Source of the DNA: JAICIG01 sp035532215
GTDB taxonomy: Bacteria; Planctomycetota; Planctomycetia; Pirellulales; JAICIG01
Direction: 5' to 3'
Length of the DNA stretch: 5,118 nt
NCBI GenBank assembly: GCA_035532215.1
Contig: DATKRK010000435.1
Span: forward strand, 1-5,118
In this document: positions 1 to 4,980 of the stretch, piece by piece
How positions within the stretch are numbered: the stretch's first letter is position 1
Layout of the letters: every line of letters starts with the position of its first letter
Notes under the pieces: model-generated
What the model saw: the letters and a program-made list of their open reading frames with translations, nothing else
Database searches by the model: none
Told to the model about the DNA's origin: nothing
Made by a program: the position numbers and the translations under genes

Positions 1-1
1 C

Positions 2-715
2 GACGCGCGGCTCAGCGGGCGCCGCGGGCTGCTGGCGACGGTCGAACGGCGGTTCGGCGAACTGTCGGCGAAAACCTCGGCCGACGCCATGACCAGCTTT
101 CAGCAGCGGGCGATGGAACTGCTGACCTCGGCCGCGGTGCAGCGGGCCTTTCACATCGGCGAAGAAGCCGACAAGGTGCGCGAGTCGTACGGGCGGAATA
201 TCTACGGCCAAAGCGTGCTGTTGGCCCGACGGCTGATCGAAGCCGGCACGCGGGCGGTGACCGTCTCGTGGGCGCCCGACGCCAACGCCACCTGGGACAC
301 GCACGGCGGCAATTTTCAAAAGCTCAAGACCACGCTGTTGCCGCAGTTCGACGCCGCCTGCACCAGCCTGCTGGTCGATCTGGCCGACCGCGGCTTGCTC
401 GATCGCACGCTGGTGGCCGTGCTCGGCGATTTCGGCCGCTCGCCGAAGGTGAACGGCTCCAACGGCGGCCGCGACCACTGGAACTATTGCTACAGCCTGA
501 TGCTGGCCGGCGGCGGCATTCGGGGCGGCTTGGCCTACGGCGCCAGCGACAAGATCGGCGCCTTCCCGGCCAACAATCCCCTCTCGCCGGGCGACATCGT
601 CTCGACGATCTATCATCAGCTCGGCATCGCCCACGACCAGTGGGTCTACGACCAGTTCAACCGCCCGCACCGCATGGTCGCCAAGGGCGAAGTGGTGCGC
701 GCGTTGATTGCTTGA
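2..715 (+). CDS. DUF1501 family protein, C-terminal part (5' end outside window)
   Basis: The reading frame is open from the left edge to a TGA at 713-715 and gives 237 visible residues; the real start lies upstream. The segment matches the C-terminal half of DUF1501 proteins, which belong to the alkaline phosphatase/sulfatase-like superfamily. Visible landmarks (numbered from the first complete codon) are YGRNIYGQSVLLARRLIEAG, a WDTHGG block near residues 98-103, LGDFGRSP at 141-148, GRDHW at 156-160 and a GGGIRGG turn from 170. Most family members carry GEFGRTP in the second block, so Asp and Ser here are conservative changes. DUF1501 proteins are abundant in planctomycetes, usually exported and often encoded next to DUF1549/DUF1553 proteins; neither export signal nor partner can be seen here. 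Biochemical function is not established. The Met at 89 is internal, because upstream codons continue the family-like sequence. The gene converges on the DUF1559 gene. Confidence 0.9.
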   Translation, partial: DARLSGRRGLLATVERRFGELSAKTSADAMTSFQQRAMELLTSAAVQRAFHIGEEADKVRESYGRNIYGQSVLLARRLIEAGTRAVTVSWAPDANATWDTHGGNFQKLKTTLLPQFDAACTSLLVDLADRGLLDRTLVAVLGDFGRSPKVNGSNGGRDHWNYCYSLMLAGGGIRGGLAYGASDKIGAFPANNPLSPGDIVSTIYHQLGIAHDQWVYDQFNRPHRMVAKGEVVRALIA

Positions 716-722
716 GCGGACT

Positions 723-1754
723 TCACGGCGCCGCAACCGCTTCGCCGCCAGCGCGACTGCCGAGCCCCTGCCAAATGAACAAGTTGACGCCGTTGGTGAC
801 GAATTGCACGTGGCCGTCGCAATACAGCGCGCTGACGCCGCCGGGGTGATTGCTGTGGGCGGTGATGTTGTGCGATAGCAGGTTCCAGACGCTCGGGCCC
901 AGCTTGCTCAGCGTTCCGCCGCCGCGGCAATCGATGTTCGGGTCGTTCGGGGGGCGAATGTGGTTGTACATGGCGTGGCCGGGCGCCCCGAAAAACCACT
1001 TGACGCCGCGCCCTTGTTCGAGCTTGTTGCCCGGCGCGCATTGGGCGGGATAGCTCGTCAGTGCCGGTGCGCTCCAGGCGTTATCGTTGCCGGTGGTTAA
1101 CACGAAGCCGCGCGTCGGCTTGCCGTCCCAAACGCCCTTTGGGTTCTCACCCATGCCCGACACCGACAGGATCGTCTCGCTGATGCAAACCGTATTGCTG
1201 CTGCCGTCCTGCACGTCGCGGATGCCGATCGTCGAATTCTCGAAAAAGACGCCTGTGACCGGCACGCCGCCCGGATTGAGCGGCGAGACGGGAAAGGTAT
1301 TGCCTGTGCTCAGCGGATAGTTATGCACCTCGAAACCGGGCATGGGGAGGTGGTAGGAATCGCTGGGGCACAGCAGGTTGGGCATCTTTTGCATCCGCGC
1401 GGTCAGGTTCGCGCCGGGATACAGCGGGTCGGGCGAATCGGCATTGGCCAGCAGGTTGAACTCCTGCTGAACGCTGGCCGCCTCCAAAAACGGCAGCAGA
1501 AAGATGTAAGTCGAGTAGCAACGTCCCTGGTTGGGGATCGTCTGGCAACTCAGCCGGCCCGGCGGAAAACTTCCCATGCCCGAATGATAATTCTGCAGCG
1601 CGATCCCGATCTGCTTGAGGTGGTTTTTGCACTCCGTGCGGCGCGCCGCCTCGCGAGCGGCCTGCACGGCCGGTAACAGCAGCGCCACGAGCAAGCCAAT
1701 GATGGCGATCACCACGAGCAATTCGACAAGCGTAAAGGCACGGCGGAGTTGCAT
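723..1754 (-). CDS. DUF1559 domain protein with pilin-like N-terminal methylation motif
   Basis: Complete 343-residue protein. The N-terminus, RRAFTLVELLVVIAIIGLL, is a type IV pilin/type II secretion pseudopilin-like signal. Prepilin peptidase cleavage is expected between Ala6 and Phe7, with the conserved Glu at position 5 of the mature protein (Glu11) and a hydrophobic helix to about residue 28. It is followed by the PAVQAAREAARR-x2-C-x-N-x-LKQIG block typical of planctomycete DUF1559 proteins. The C-terminus carries the H-X9-DG signature (His303, Asp313-Gly314). An internal DVQDGSSNT stretch is also family-typical. These proteins occur in large paralogous sets in planctomycetes and are thought to be surface- or pseudopilus-associated; the exact role is unknown. 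The ATG at 1754 is preceded by a weak AGGT Shine-Dalgarno (1765-1762) with a 7-nt spacer, and by a good promoter. Its stop lies 7 bp from the convergent DUF1501 stop, leaving no room for a dedicated terminator. Confidence 0.95.
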   Translation of the reverse strand: MQLRRAFTLVELLVVIAIIGLLVALLLPAVQAAREAARRTECKNHLKQIGIALQNYHSGMGSFPPGRLSCQTIPNQGRCYSTYIFLLPFLEAASVQQEFNLLANADSPDPLYPGANLTARMQKMPNLLCPSDSYHLPMPGFEVHNYPLSTGNTFPVSPLNPGGVPVTGVFFENSTIGIRDVQDGSSNTVCISETILSVSGMGENPKGVWDGKPTRGFVLTTGNDNAWSAPALTSYPAQCAPGNKLEQGRGVKWFFGAPGHAMYNHIRPPNDPNIDCRGGGTLSKLGPSVWNLLSHNITAHSNHPGGVSALYCDGHVQFVTNGVNLFIWQGLGSRAGGEAVAAP

Positions 1755-1812
1755 GGCGGATACCTGCGTCGCAAGGGAAAACCGGCCCCAAAATCGCCCC
1801 GACCCGCCACGT

Positions 1813-1841
1813 TATATACAGTCGGATATAGCGGTCGTCAA
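1813..1841 (-). promoter_or_regulatory. Sigma70-type promoter for the DUF1559 gene
   Basis: Read on the minus strand, TTGACG (1841-1836) and TATATA (1818-1813) are separated by exactly 17 bp. The expected start is near 1806, giving a leader of about 50 nt before the ATG at 1754. The surrounding DNA is locally AT-rich in an otherwise GC-rich window, which supports a real promoter. Prediction is by consensus only. Confidence 0.6.
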
Positions 1842-1867
1842 GTGTGCGACTGCGGCCAGCAGCGCTC

Positions 1868-1879
1868 TCCGCCGGCGGA
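1868..1879. repeat. 12-bp perfect palindrome TCCGCCGGCGGA
   Basis: The sequence equals its own reverse complement over 12 bp. It lies between the DUF1559 promoter and the 149-bp inserted element. It could be an operator for a dimeric regulator, but GC-rich DNA produces such palindromes by chance and no second copy is seen. Confidence 0.25.
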
Positions 1880-1915
1880 AAAGAGGCCGAAAAACCGCGG
1901 ATTACGCATGGAACG

Positions 1916-1924
1916 GCAGGGTGA
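1916..1924 (+). repeat. Target-site duplication, left copy (GCAGGGTGA)
   Basis: This 9-mer abuts the left end of the MITE-like element and is repeated exactly in the same orientation at its right end (2074-2082). The match stops at 9 bp on the outer sides of both copies. Confidence 0.7.
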
Positions 1925-2073
1925 GGGCGTAAGTAGGGGTTCGTGCGGTTGATTCTGTAGGGCACGCCCTCCGCGGCGTTCCGCGATAGCGCGAATCTGC
2001 GCGATTCCCGTGTGTACGGCACGCCGCGGAGGGCGTGCCCTACAGGCTTTGGCGTGAACGCCTACCTACGCCC
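1925..2073. mobile_element. 149-bp MITE-like element with terminal inverted repeats and 9-bp target duplication
   Basis: The left end GGGCGTAAGTAGGGGTTC (1925-1942) and the right end GAACGCCTACCTACGCCC (2056-2073) are reverse complements at 16 of 18 positions. Directly outside both ends stands the same 9-mer, GCAGGGTGA (1916-1924 and 2074-2082), which is what a target-site duplication looks like. The element has no coding capacity. Inside is a second, perfect 25-bp inverted repeat (1955-1979 with 2021-2045), extendable to 29 bp with one mismatch. Together these are the marks of a miniature inverted-repeat transposable element moved in trans by a transposase. The intact duplication suggests a fairly recent insertion. 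It sits between two divergent promoters, with its right end 27 bp from the rpmF -35 box. The parent transposase family cannot be named from the ends alone. Confidence 0.75.
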
Positions 2074-2082
2074 GCAGGGTGA
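2074..2082 (+). repeat. Target-site duplication, right copy (GCAGGGTGA)
   Basis: Second copy of the 9-mer, directly adjoining the right terminal inverted repeat of the MITE-like element and identical to 1916-1924. Confidence 0.7.
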
Positions 2083-2100
2083 CGGTCGTCCGAACGCCGC

Positions 2101-2129
2101 TTGACAGTCGGTCGGCGGATTTCTAGGAT
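2101..2129 (+). promoter_or_regulatory. Sigma70-type promoter for rpmF-fabD-fabG
   Basis: A perfect -35 box TTGACA (2101-2106) is separated by exactly 17 bp from TAGGAT (2124-2129), which keeps the key T, A, A and T of the -10 consensus. The start is expected near 2136, giving a leader of about 65 nt before the rpmF ATG. It is the only strong promoter seen ahead of the three same-strand genes, so it probably drives all of them. Confidence 0.7.
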
Positions 2130-2158
2130 CGGTGGTTTCCATTTGGAACGAAAACCCA

Positions 2159-2181
2159 GCCGGGGGGTCTTCCCTGCCGGC
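2159..2181 (+). promoter_or_regulatory. Hairpin in the rpmF 5' leader
   Basis: GCCGG (2159-2163) pairs with CCGGC (2177-2181), and GGGG (2164-2167) pairs with CCCT (2172-2175, including one G-U pair), around a TCTT loop and with a single bulged G at 2176. This makes a 9-bp stem ending 20 nt before the rpmF ATG. There is no T-tract after it, so it is not an intrinsic terminator. A role in translation control or mRNA stability is possible but unproven. Confidence 0.4.
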
Positions 2182-2201
2182 GATTGGCAGAGCGATCGAT
2201 C

Positions 2202-2381
2202 ATGGCCGTACCTAAGCGCAAGCATTCCAACGCCCGCACCGGCAGCCGCCGGGCCCACGACTTCAAAAAGCCCAAGCAGTTACTCTACTGCCCGCAGTGC
2301 AGCACGGCCCGGCCGGCCCACGTAGTTTGCCCGAATTGCGGCTACTATATGGGGCGGATCGTCGTTGAGGTCGAAGAGTAA
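2202..2381 (+). CDS. rpmF: 50S ribosomal protein L32
   Basis: Encodes 59 residues, the usual size of bacterial L32, a component of the large ribosomal subunit. The N-terminus MAVPKRK-x-S-x2-R-x4-RRAH is the family signature. Four cysteines (C30, C33, C43, C46) in two CPxC pairs form the zinc ribbon, and the protein ends with CGYYMGR plus a short acidic tail. I chose the ATG at 2202 because MAVPKRK is the conserved start; an upstream TTG at 2184 would add six residues not found in the family. The Shine-Dalgarno is weak. The gene is first in a same-strand run with fabD (40-nt gap) and fabG, the well-known association of rpmF with fatty acid synthesis genes. plsX, often found between rpmF and fabD, is absent here. 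Confidence 0.97.
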   Translation: MAVPKRKHSNARTGSRRAHDFKKPKQLLYCPQCSTARPAHVVCPNCGYYMGRIVVEVEE

Positions 2382-2407
2382 TACAAGCGCGGCTTGATCC
2401 GCCGGGG

Positions 2408-2413
2408 AAGGAG
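2408..2413 (+). promoter_or_regulatory. Strong Shine-Dalgarno for fabD (sets a GTG start)
   Basis: AAGGAG lies 8 nt before the GTG at 2422. It supports GTG as the initiation codon and gives the MGKTAFLFPGQG N-terminus expected for FabD. Confidence 0.8.
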
Positions 2414-2421
2414 CCGATCAC

Positions 2422-3330
2422 GTGGGAAAGACCGCCTTTCTCTTTCCCGGCCAAGGGGCCCAAACGGTCGGCATGGGCCGGGAATTGGCCGACGCGCTGC
2501 CCGCCGCACGGCGGCTTTACGACCGGGCGAGCGAAATCTTGGGCTACGATCTGGCCCAGCTTTGTTTCGAAGGTCCGGCCGAGAAGCTGGATTCCACCGT
2601 CTACAGCCAGCCCGCACTGTTCGTGACCAGCCTGGCCGCCCTGGAGCAGTTGCGCGAGCGATCGCCCGAAGTTGTCGAGTCGTGCGCCGGCGCCGCCGGG
2701 TTGAGCCTGGGCGAATATACGGCGCTGGTGTTTGCCGGCGTGCTGGATTTCGAAGCCGGCCTGCGGGTCGTGCAACAGCGAGGCGAGGCGATGCAAGCCG
2801 CCGCCGACGCGACGCCCAGCGGCATGGTCAGCATTCTGGGCTTGGAGCGAGAAGGGGTCGAAGCGCTGTGCGACAAGGCCCGCGACGAAGAGATTTTGCA
2901 GATCGCCAACTTCCTCTGCCCCGGCAACCTGGCGATTTCGGGCCACAAGGCGGCCTGTCAGCGGGCCGCCGAAATGGCCGAAGGCGCTGGAGCCATGAAG
3001 TCGATCCCCTTGGCTGTGGCCGGCGCCTTTCACACGTCGATCATGCAGCCGGCCGTGGCGCGGCTCGAAGCGGCCTTGGCCGGAGTGTCGCTGAAATCGC
3101 CGCGGATGCCGGTGATTTCGAACGTCGACGCCGCGGCCCACGACGACCCGGAGGAAATCCGCCGGCTGCTGGTCGAGCAGGTCGTTTCGCCGGTGCGCTG
3201 GGAAGATTCAATGCGGGCGATGTTGGCCCAGGGCTACGACAAGTTTCATGAAGTCGGCCCGGGGCGAGTCTTGCGAGGGCTGTTGAAGCGGATCGATCGC
3301 AAGGCGGCCTGCGAAGGCGTGATGGGCTAG
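2422..3330 (+). CDS. fabD: Malonyl-CoA:acyl carrier protein transacylase
   Basis: 302 residues, a normal length for FabD, the cytoplasmic enzyme that moves malonate from CoA to the phosphopantetheine of ACP and so supplies extender units to type II fatty acid synthesis. Visible motifs: FPGQGAQ at residues 8-14; the nucleophile elbow GLSLGE with catalytic Ser95; Arg120, the expected malonate-carboxylate ligand; GAFHT with catalytic His204; ISN at 232-234; and the C-terminal QVVSPVRW and EVGPGRVLRGLLKRI blocks. The residue before the catalytic Ser is Leu rather than the His of GHSLGE, a variant found in bona fide FabDs. Translation starts at GTG with a strong Shine-Dalgarno. It lies 40 nt after rpmF and 143 nt before fabG, and probably belongs to the same transcript. 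All catalytic residues are present, so activity is expected. Confidence 0.96.
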   Translation: MGKTAFLFPGQGAQTVGMGRELADALPAARRLYDRASEILGYDLAQLCFEGPAEKLDSTVYSQPALFVTSLAALEQLRERSPEVVESCAGAAGLSLGEYTALVFAGVLDFEAGLRVVQQRGEAMQAAADATPSGMVSILGLEREGVEALCDKARDEEILQIANFLCPGNLAISGHKAACQRAAEMAEGAGAMKSIPLAVAGAFHTSIMQPAVARLEAALAGVSLKSPRMPVISNVDAAAHDDPEEIRRLLVEQVVSPVRWEDSMRAMLAQGYDKFHEVGPGRVLRGLLKRIDRKAACEGVMG

Positions 3331-3388
3331 CGTAATGTCAATCGTGATAGCAGATGAATGCTGAATGCTCACGGCGCTTGGCGGCAGA

Positions 3389-3437
3389 GCGAAGCGATGC
3401 CCCTGCGACCTGGGGCTTCGCCTAGGCTCAGCCCCAG
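3389..3437 (+). promoter_or_regulatory. Two mutually exclusive stem-loops in the fabD-fabG spacer
   Basis: Stem A pairs GCGAA and GCCCC (3389-3393, 3399-3403) with GGGGC and TTCGC (3412-3421), leaving a 5-nt bulge. Stem B is a perfect 8-bp pair, CTGGGGCT (3410-3417) with AGCCCCAG (3430-3437). Both use the GGGGC at 3412-3416, so they cannot form together. The loop of stem B contains the palindrome GCCTAGGC. No T-tract follows, so neither is a classic intrinsic terminator. The 143-bp spacer holds no gene; this block may be a dispersed repeat or a control element for fabG. Confidence 0.4.
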
Positions 3438-3459
3438 CCACCCTGCGCTTTAGCAAGCG

Positions 3460-3465
3460 AAAGGA
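3460..3465 (+). promoter_or_regulatory. Shine-Dalgarno for fabG, with an adjoining small hairpin
   Basis: AAAGGA ends 8 nt before the ATG at 3474 and supports that start. A 5-bp stem, CGCTT (3446-3450) with AAGCG (3455-3459) and a TAGC loop, ends directly before it. An in-frame GTG at 3495 would give the more compact MSVDLSG start but has no better ribosome binding site. Confidence 0.65.
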
Positions 3466-3473
3466 TCAACCAG

Positions 3474-4241
3474 ATGGCAGAATCAGGCGGACGAGTGAGC
3501 GTCGATCTGAGCGGGCAAACGGCTTTGGTCACCGGCGCCTCGCAGGGTCTGGGCCAGGCGATTGCAATCGCCCTGGGCAAGGCGGGCGCCAAGGTGGCTT
3601 GCGTCGCTCGCAACCGCGAAAAGCTCCAGCAGACGGCCCAGGAAATCGCCGCGGCCGGCGGAACGGCCGAGTGCTTCGCGTGCGATGTAACGAACGGCGA
3701 GAGCGTCCAGCAGACGGTCGAGGCCGTGCTGGAAAAATGGCAGCGGCTCGACATCCTCGTGAACAACGCCGGCATCACCCGCGATACGCTGATCCCGCGG
3801 ATGTCGGACGAACAGTGGGACGACGTCATCAATACCAACCTTCGCGGCGCCTTCTTGTTCACCCGAGCCGCCACGCGGCCGATGTTACAGGCTCGCTACG
3901 GGCGGATCATCAACATCGCCAGCGTCTCGGGCTTGATGGGCAACCCGGGACAGGCTAATTATTCGGCCTCGAAGGCGGGTCTGATTGGCATGACGCGGAC
4001 CGTAGCCCGCGAGTTGGCCGGCCGCAAGGTGACGGCCAACGCGGTGGCGCCCGGCTTCATCGAATCGGAAATGACCGCCGCGCTGGGCGACAGCATCGTC
4101 AACGAGGTGAAAACGCGGATTCCGGTCAAGCGGTTGGGCCAACCGCAGGAAATCGCCGATGCCGTGCTGTTTCTTGCCGCCCCTGGTTCGGCCTACATCA
4201 CTGGGCAGGTTTTGACTGTGGATGGGGGGCTGACGGCGTAG
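3474..4241 (+). CDS. fabG: 3-oxoacyl-[acyl-carrier-protein] reductase
   Basis: 255-residue classical short-chain dehydrogenase. FabG reduces 3-oxoacyl-ACP to 3-hydroxyacyl-ACP with NADPH in the elongation cycle. Motifs: the cofactor-binding TGASQGLG at residues 20-27; NNAG at 97-100; the catalytic tetrad Asn122, Ser150, Tyr163 and Lys167 (YSASK); a QANYSASKAG block as in true FabG proteins; VAPGFIESEMT at 191-201; and a VDGGL C-terminus. The N-terminus is about 7 residues longer than usual if translation starts at the ATG at 3474, which the Shine-Dalgarno favours; the GTG at 3495 is the alternative. The family has many paralogues, but the position directly after fabD makes the fatty acid synthesis role likely. 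acpP, the usual next gene, is not present; the following genes lie on the opposite strand and converge on fabG with a 14-bp gap. Confidence 0.94.
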   Translation: MAESGGRVSVDLSGQTALVTGASQGLGQAIAIALGKAGAKVACVARNREKLQQTAQEIAAAGGTAECFACDVTNGESVQQTVEAVLEKWQRLDILVNNAGITRDTLIPRMSDEQWDDVINTNLRGAFLFTRAATRPMLQARYGRIINIASVSGLMGNPGQANYSASKAGLIGMTRTVARELAGRKVTANAVAPGFIESEMTAALGDSIVNEVKTRIPVKRLGQPQEIADAVLFLAAPGSAYITGQVLTVDGGLTA

Positions 4242-4259
4242 TTGGCGATGCGTTGTCAG
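4230..4259 (+). other. Stem-loop spanning the stops of convergent fabG and toxin genes
   Basis: CTGACGGCG (4230-4238) pairs with CGTTGTCAG (4251-4259) through nine pairs, two of them G-U in the plus-strand RNA, around a 12-nt loop that contains the fabG stop. It is the only structure in the 14-bp gap between the convergent genes. It lacks a T-tract, so a terminator role is only a possibility. Confidence 0.25.
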
Positions 4260-4585
4260 TCGTCAAGCAGATCATCGCCCGTCAGCGGGCTTTGGGCTGG
4301 GCCGCGGACTCGCAGAATCAGCAGTTCGTCGCCGGCGATCGTAAAAATCGCTCGATATTTTTTACCGCGACGGGTTTTGAAAAAAAACTGGCGAAGTTCT
4401 CGATCGACCAGCGAATTCTCAGGAGCGAATGGGTGTTGGTCGGGATGCGAAGTGGCTCGGGCGGCTGCACCAAGAAACGCGTTCCACCAACGTTCTGCTC
4501 CTGCCGGACTTAGTTCGGCGATAAAGTTAAAGATTCCTTGCAAGTCGCGATCCGCCCGAGCGAGAATGCGCAACTTAACGGTCAT
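4256..4585 (-). CDS. RelE/ParE-family toxin of a type II toxin-antitoxin module
   Basis: 109 residues, a typical size for the RelE/ParE superfamily. The pattern fits: basic N-terminus (MTVKLRILARADRDL), an amphipathic helical section with SPAGAERWWNAF at 26-37, HPFAPEN at 51-57, ELRQFFFKTRRGKKYRAIF at 63-81 and the closing strand ELLILRVRG at 87-95. Family members either cleave mRNA on the ribosome (RelE) or inhibit gyrase (ParE). Which applies cannot be decided here. The common H of the VRH ending is Gly95. The start ATG overlaps the stop of the upstream small gene (ATGA), so translational coupling is likely. The coding strand contains a T8 run (4387-4380) at QFFFK. The gene converges on fabG. 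Superfamily assignment is firm; activity and sub-type are inferred. Confidence 0.85.
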   Translation of the reverse strand: MTVKLRILARADRDLQGIFNFIAELSPAGAERWWNAFLGAAARATSHPDQHPFAPENSLVDRELRQFFFKTRRGKKYRAIFTIAGDELLILRVRGPAQSPLTGDDLLDD

Positions 4586-4827
4586 GGTCTTAACTTCAGT
4601 CCATTCCGCTTCGAGAATTCCTCAACAAAGGCGGCGAAATCGATGCCCCTGTCTCCCCTTTCCAAATCTTGCAGCGACTCCAGAACCGCGGCGGCGTCCG
4701 CGGCGGCGATACGCTTTTCTCGCCATTGTTCGAACAGTTCATCCATCGACGCGGCGCACTCGCCGGCCGCGATTTTCTGCTTGGCGAACTGCGTGAAAGA
4801 CTCTAAATCTTGCTCGATCGATGCCAT
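4582..4827 (-). CDS. Putative antitoxin partner of the RelE/ParE toxin
   Basis: 81 residues from the chosen ATG. I do not recognise a named antitoxin DNA-binding domain. The protein is short and acidic and looks helical (SIEQDLESFTQFAKQKI, then ASMDELFEQWREKRI and AAADAAAVLESLQDLERGDRG), ending in FVEEFSKRNGLKLRP. The C-terminal DLERGDRG-x-FAAFVEEF part resembles the tail of small antitoxins that wrap around RelE/ParE toxins. The function is inferred from its position upstream of the toxin with a 4-bp overlap, the standard antitoxin-toxin order. Two ATGs compete: the one at 4833 is only 3 nt from the AGGAG Shine-Dalgarno, while the one at 4827 has a proper 9-nt spacing and is preferred. The longer form would add MN. 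Confidence 0.7.
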   Translation of the reverse strand: MASIEQDLESFTQFAKQKIAAGECAASMDELFEQWREKRIAAADAAAVLESLQDLERGDRGIDFAAFVEEFSKRNGLKLRP

Positions 4828-4836
4828 GTTCATGCT

Positions 4837-4841
4837 CTCCT
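4837..4841 (-). promoter_or_regulatory. Shine-Dalgarno of the antitoxin gene (decides the start)
   Basis: AGGAG on the minus strand (4841-4837) lies 9 nt before the ATG at 4827 but only 3 nt before the ATG at 4833, which favours the downstream start. Confidence 0.6.
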
Positions 4842-4848
4842 GCGTGGA

Positions 4849-4877
4849 ATTCTACCCGATTTGGCGCCGAATGGCCA
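4849..4877 (-). promoter_or_regulatory. Candidate promoter of the toxin-antitoxin operon
   Basis: On the minus strand TAGAAT (4854-4849, five of six matches to the -10 consensus) lies 17 bp from TGGCCA (4877-4872, four of six matches to the -35). The predicted start, near 4842, would leave a leader of only about 15 nt with the Shine-Dalgarno at its 5' end. The spacer contains one TTGGCGCC motif that is repeated inverted further upstream, as an operator might be. Confidence 0.4.
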
Positions 4878-4949
4878 AACGGGGGCTGATGCCTTGGCCG
4901 CCAACGGCAACGGCCAGGCGCCAAGGCGCCAAGGCGCCCGGCATTCGGC
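4861..4949. repeat. Nested inverted and tandem GGCGCC repeats upstream of the toxin-antitoxin operon
   Basis: TTGGCGCC (4861-4868) recurs inverted as the tandem pair GGCGCCAA-GGCGCCAA (4917-4932), followed by another GGCGCC (4933-4938). An outer pair GCCGAATG (4866-4873) with CATTCGGC (4942-4949) and an inner pair GCCTTGGC (4891-4898) with GCCAAGGC (4920-4927 or 4928-4935) can fold into a long hairpin. No gene is seen here. It may be an autoregulatory operator or a dispersed palindromic repeat. Confidence 0.5.
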
Positions 4950-4954
4950 TCGTT

Positions 4955-4976
4955 TTGCCGGCCAAAAACCCGGCAA
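4955..4976. repeat. Short inverted repeat TTGCCGG / CCGGCAA
   Basis: A 7-bp perfect stem (4955-4961 with 4970-4976) surrounds an 8-nt loop. Neither strand has a T-tract after it, so it is not an intrinsic terminator. Confidence 0.3.
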
Positions 4977-4980
4977 CCCG

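Noticed and set aside
1321..2022. 233-codon minus-strand frame overlapping the DUF1559 gene and part of the MITE-like element
   Set aside because: It is an out-of-frame shadow of the DUF1559 gene that continues through its promoter and into the inserted repeat.
2184..2201. Upstream TTG start for rpmF
   Set aside because: The extra six residues precede the conserved MAVPKRK start of L32, and the ATG at 2202 gives the normal family length.
2263..3141. 292-codon open frame on the minus strand opposite rpmF and fabD
   Set aside because: It lies antisense to two firmly identified genes, has no recognisable motif, and is explained by high GC content.
2394..3251. 285-codon plus-strand frame overlapping fabD in another frame
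   Set aside because: Arginine- and glycine-rich translation typical of an out-of-frame read through GC-rich coding DNA; the fabD frame carries all catalytic motifs.
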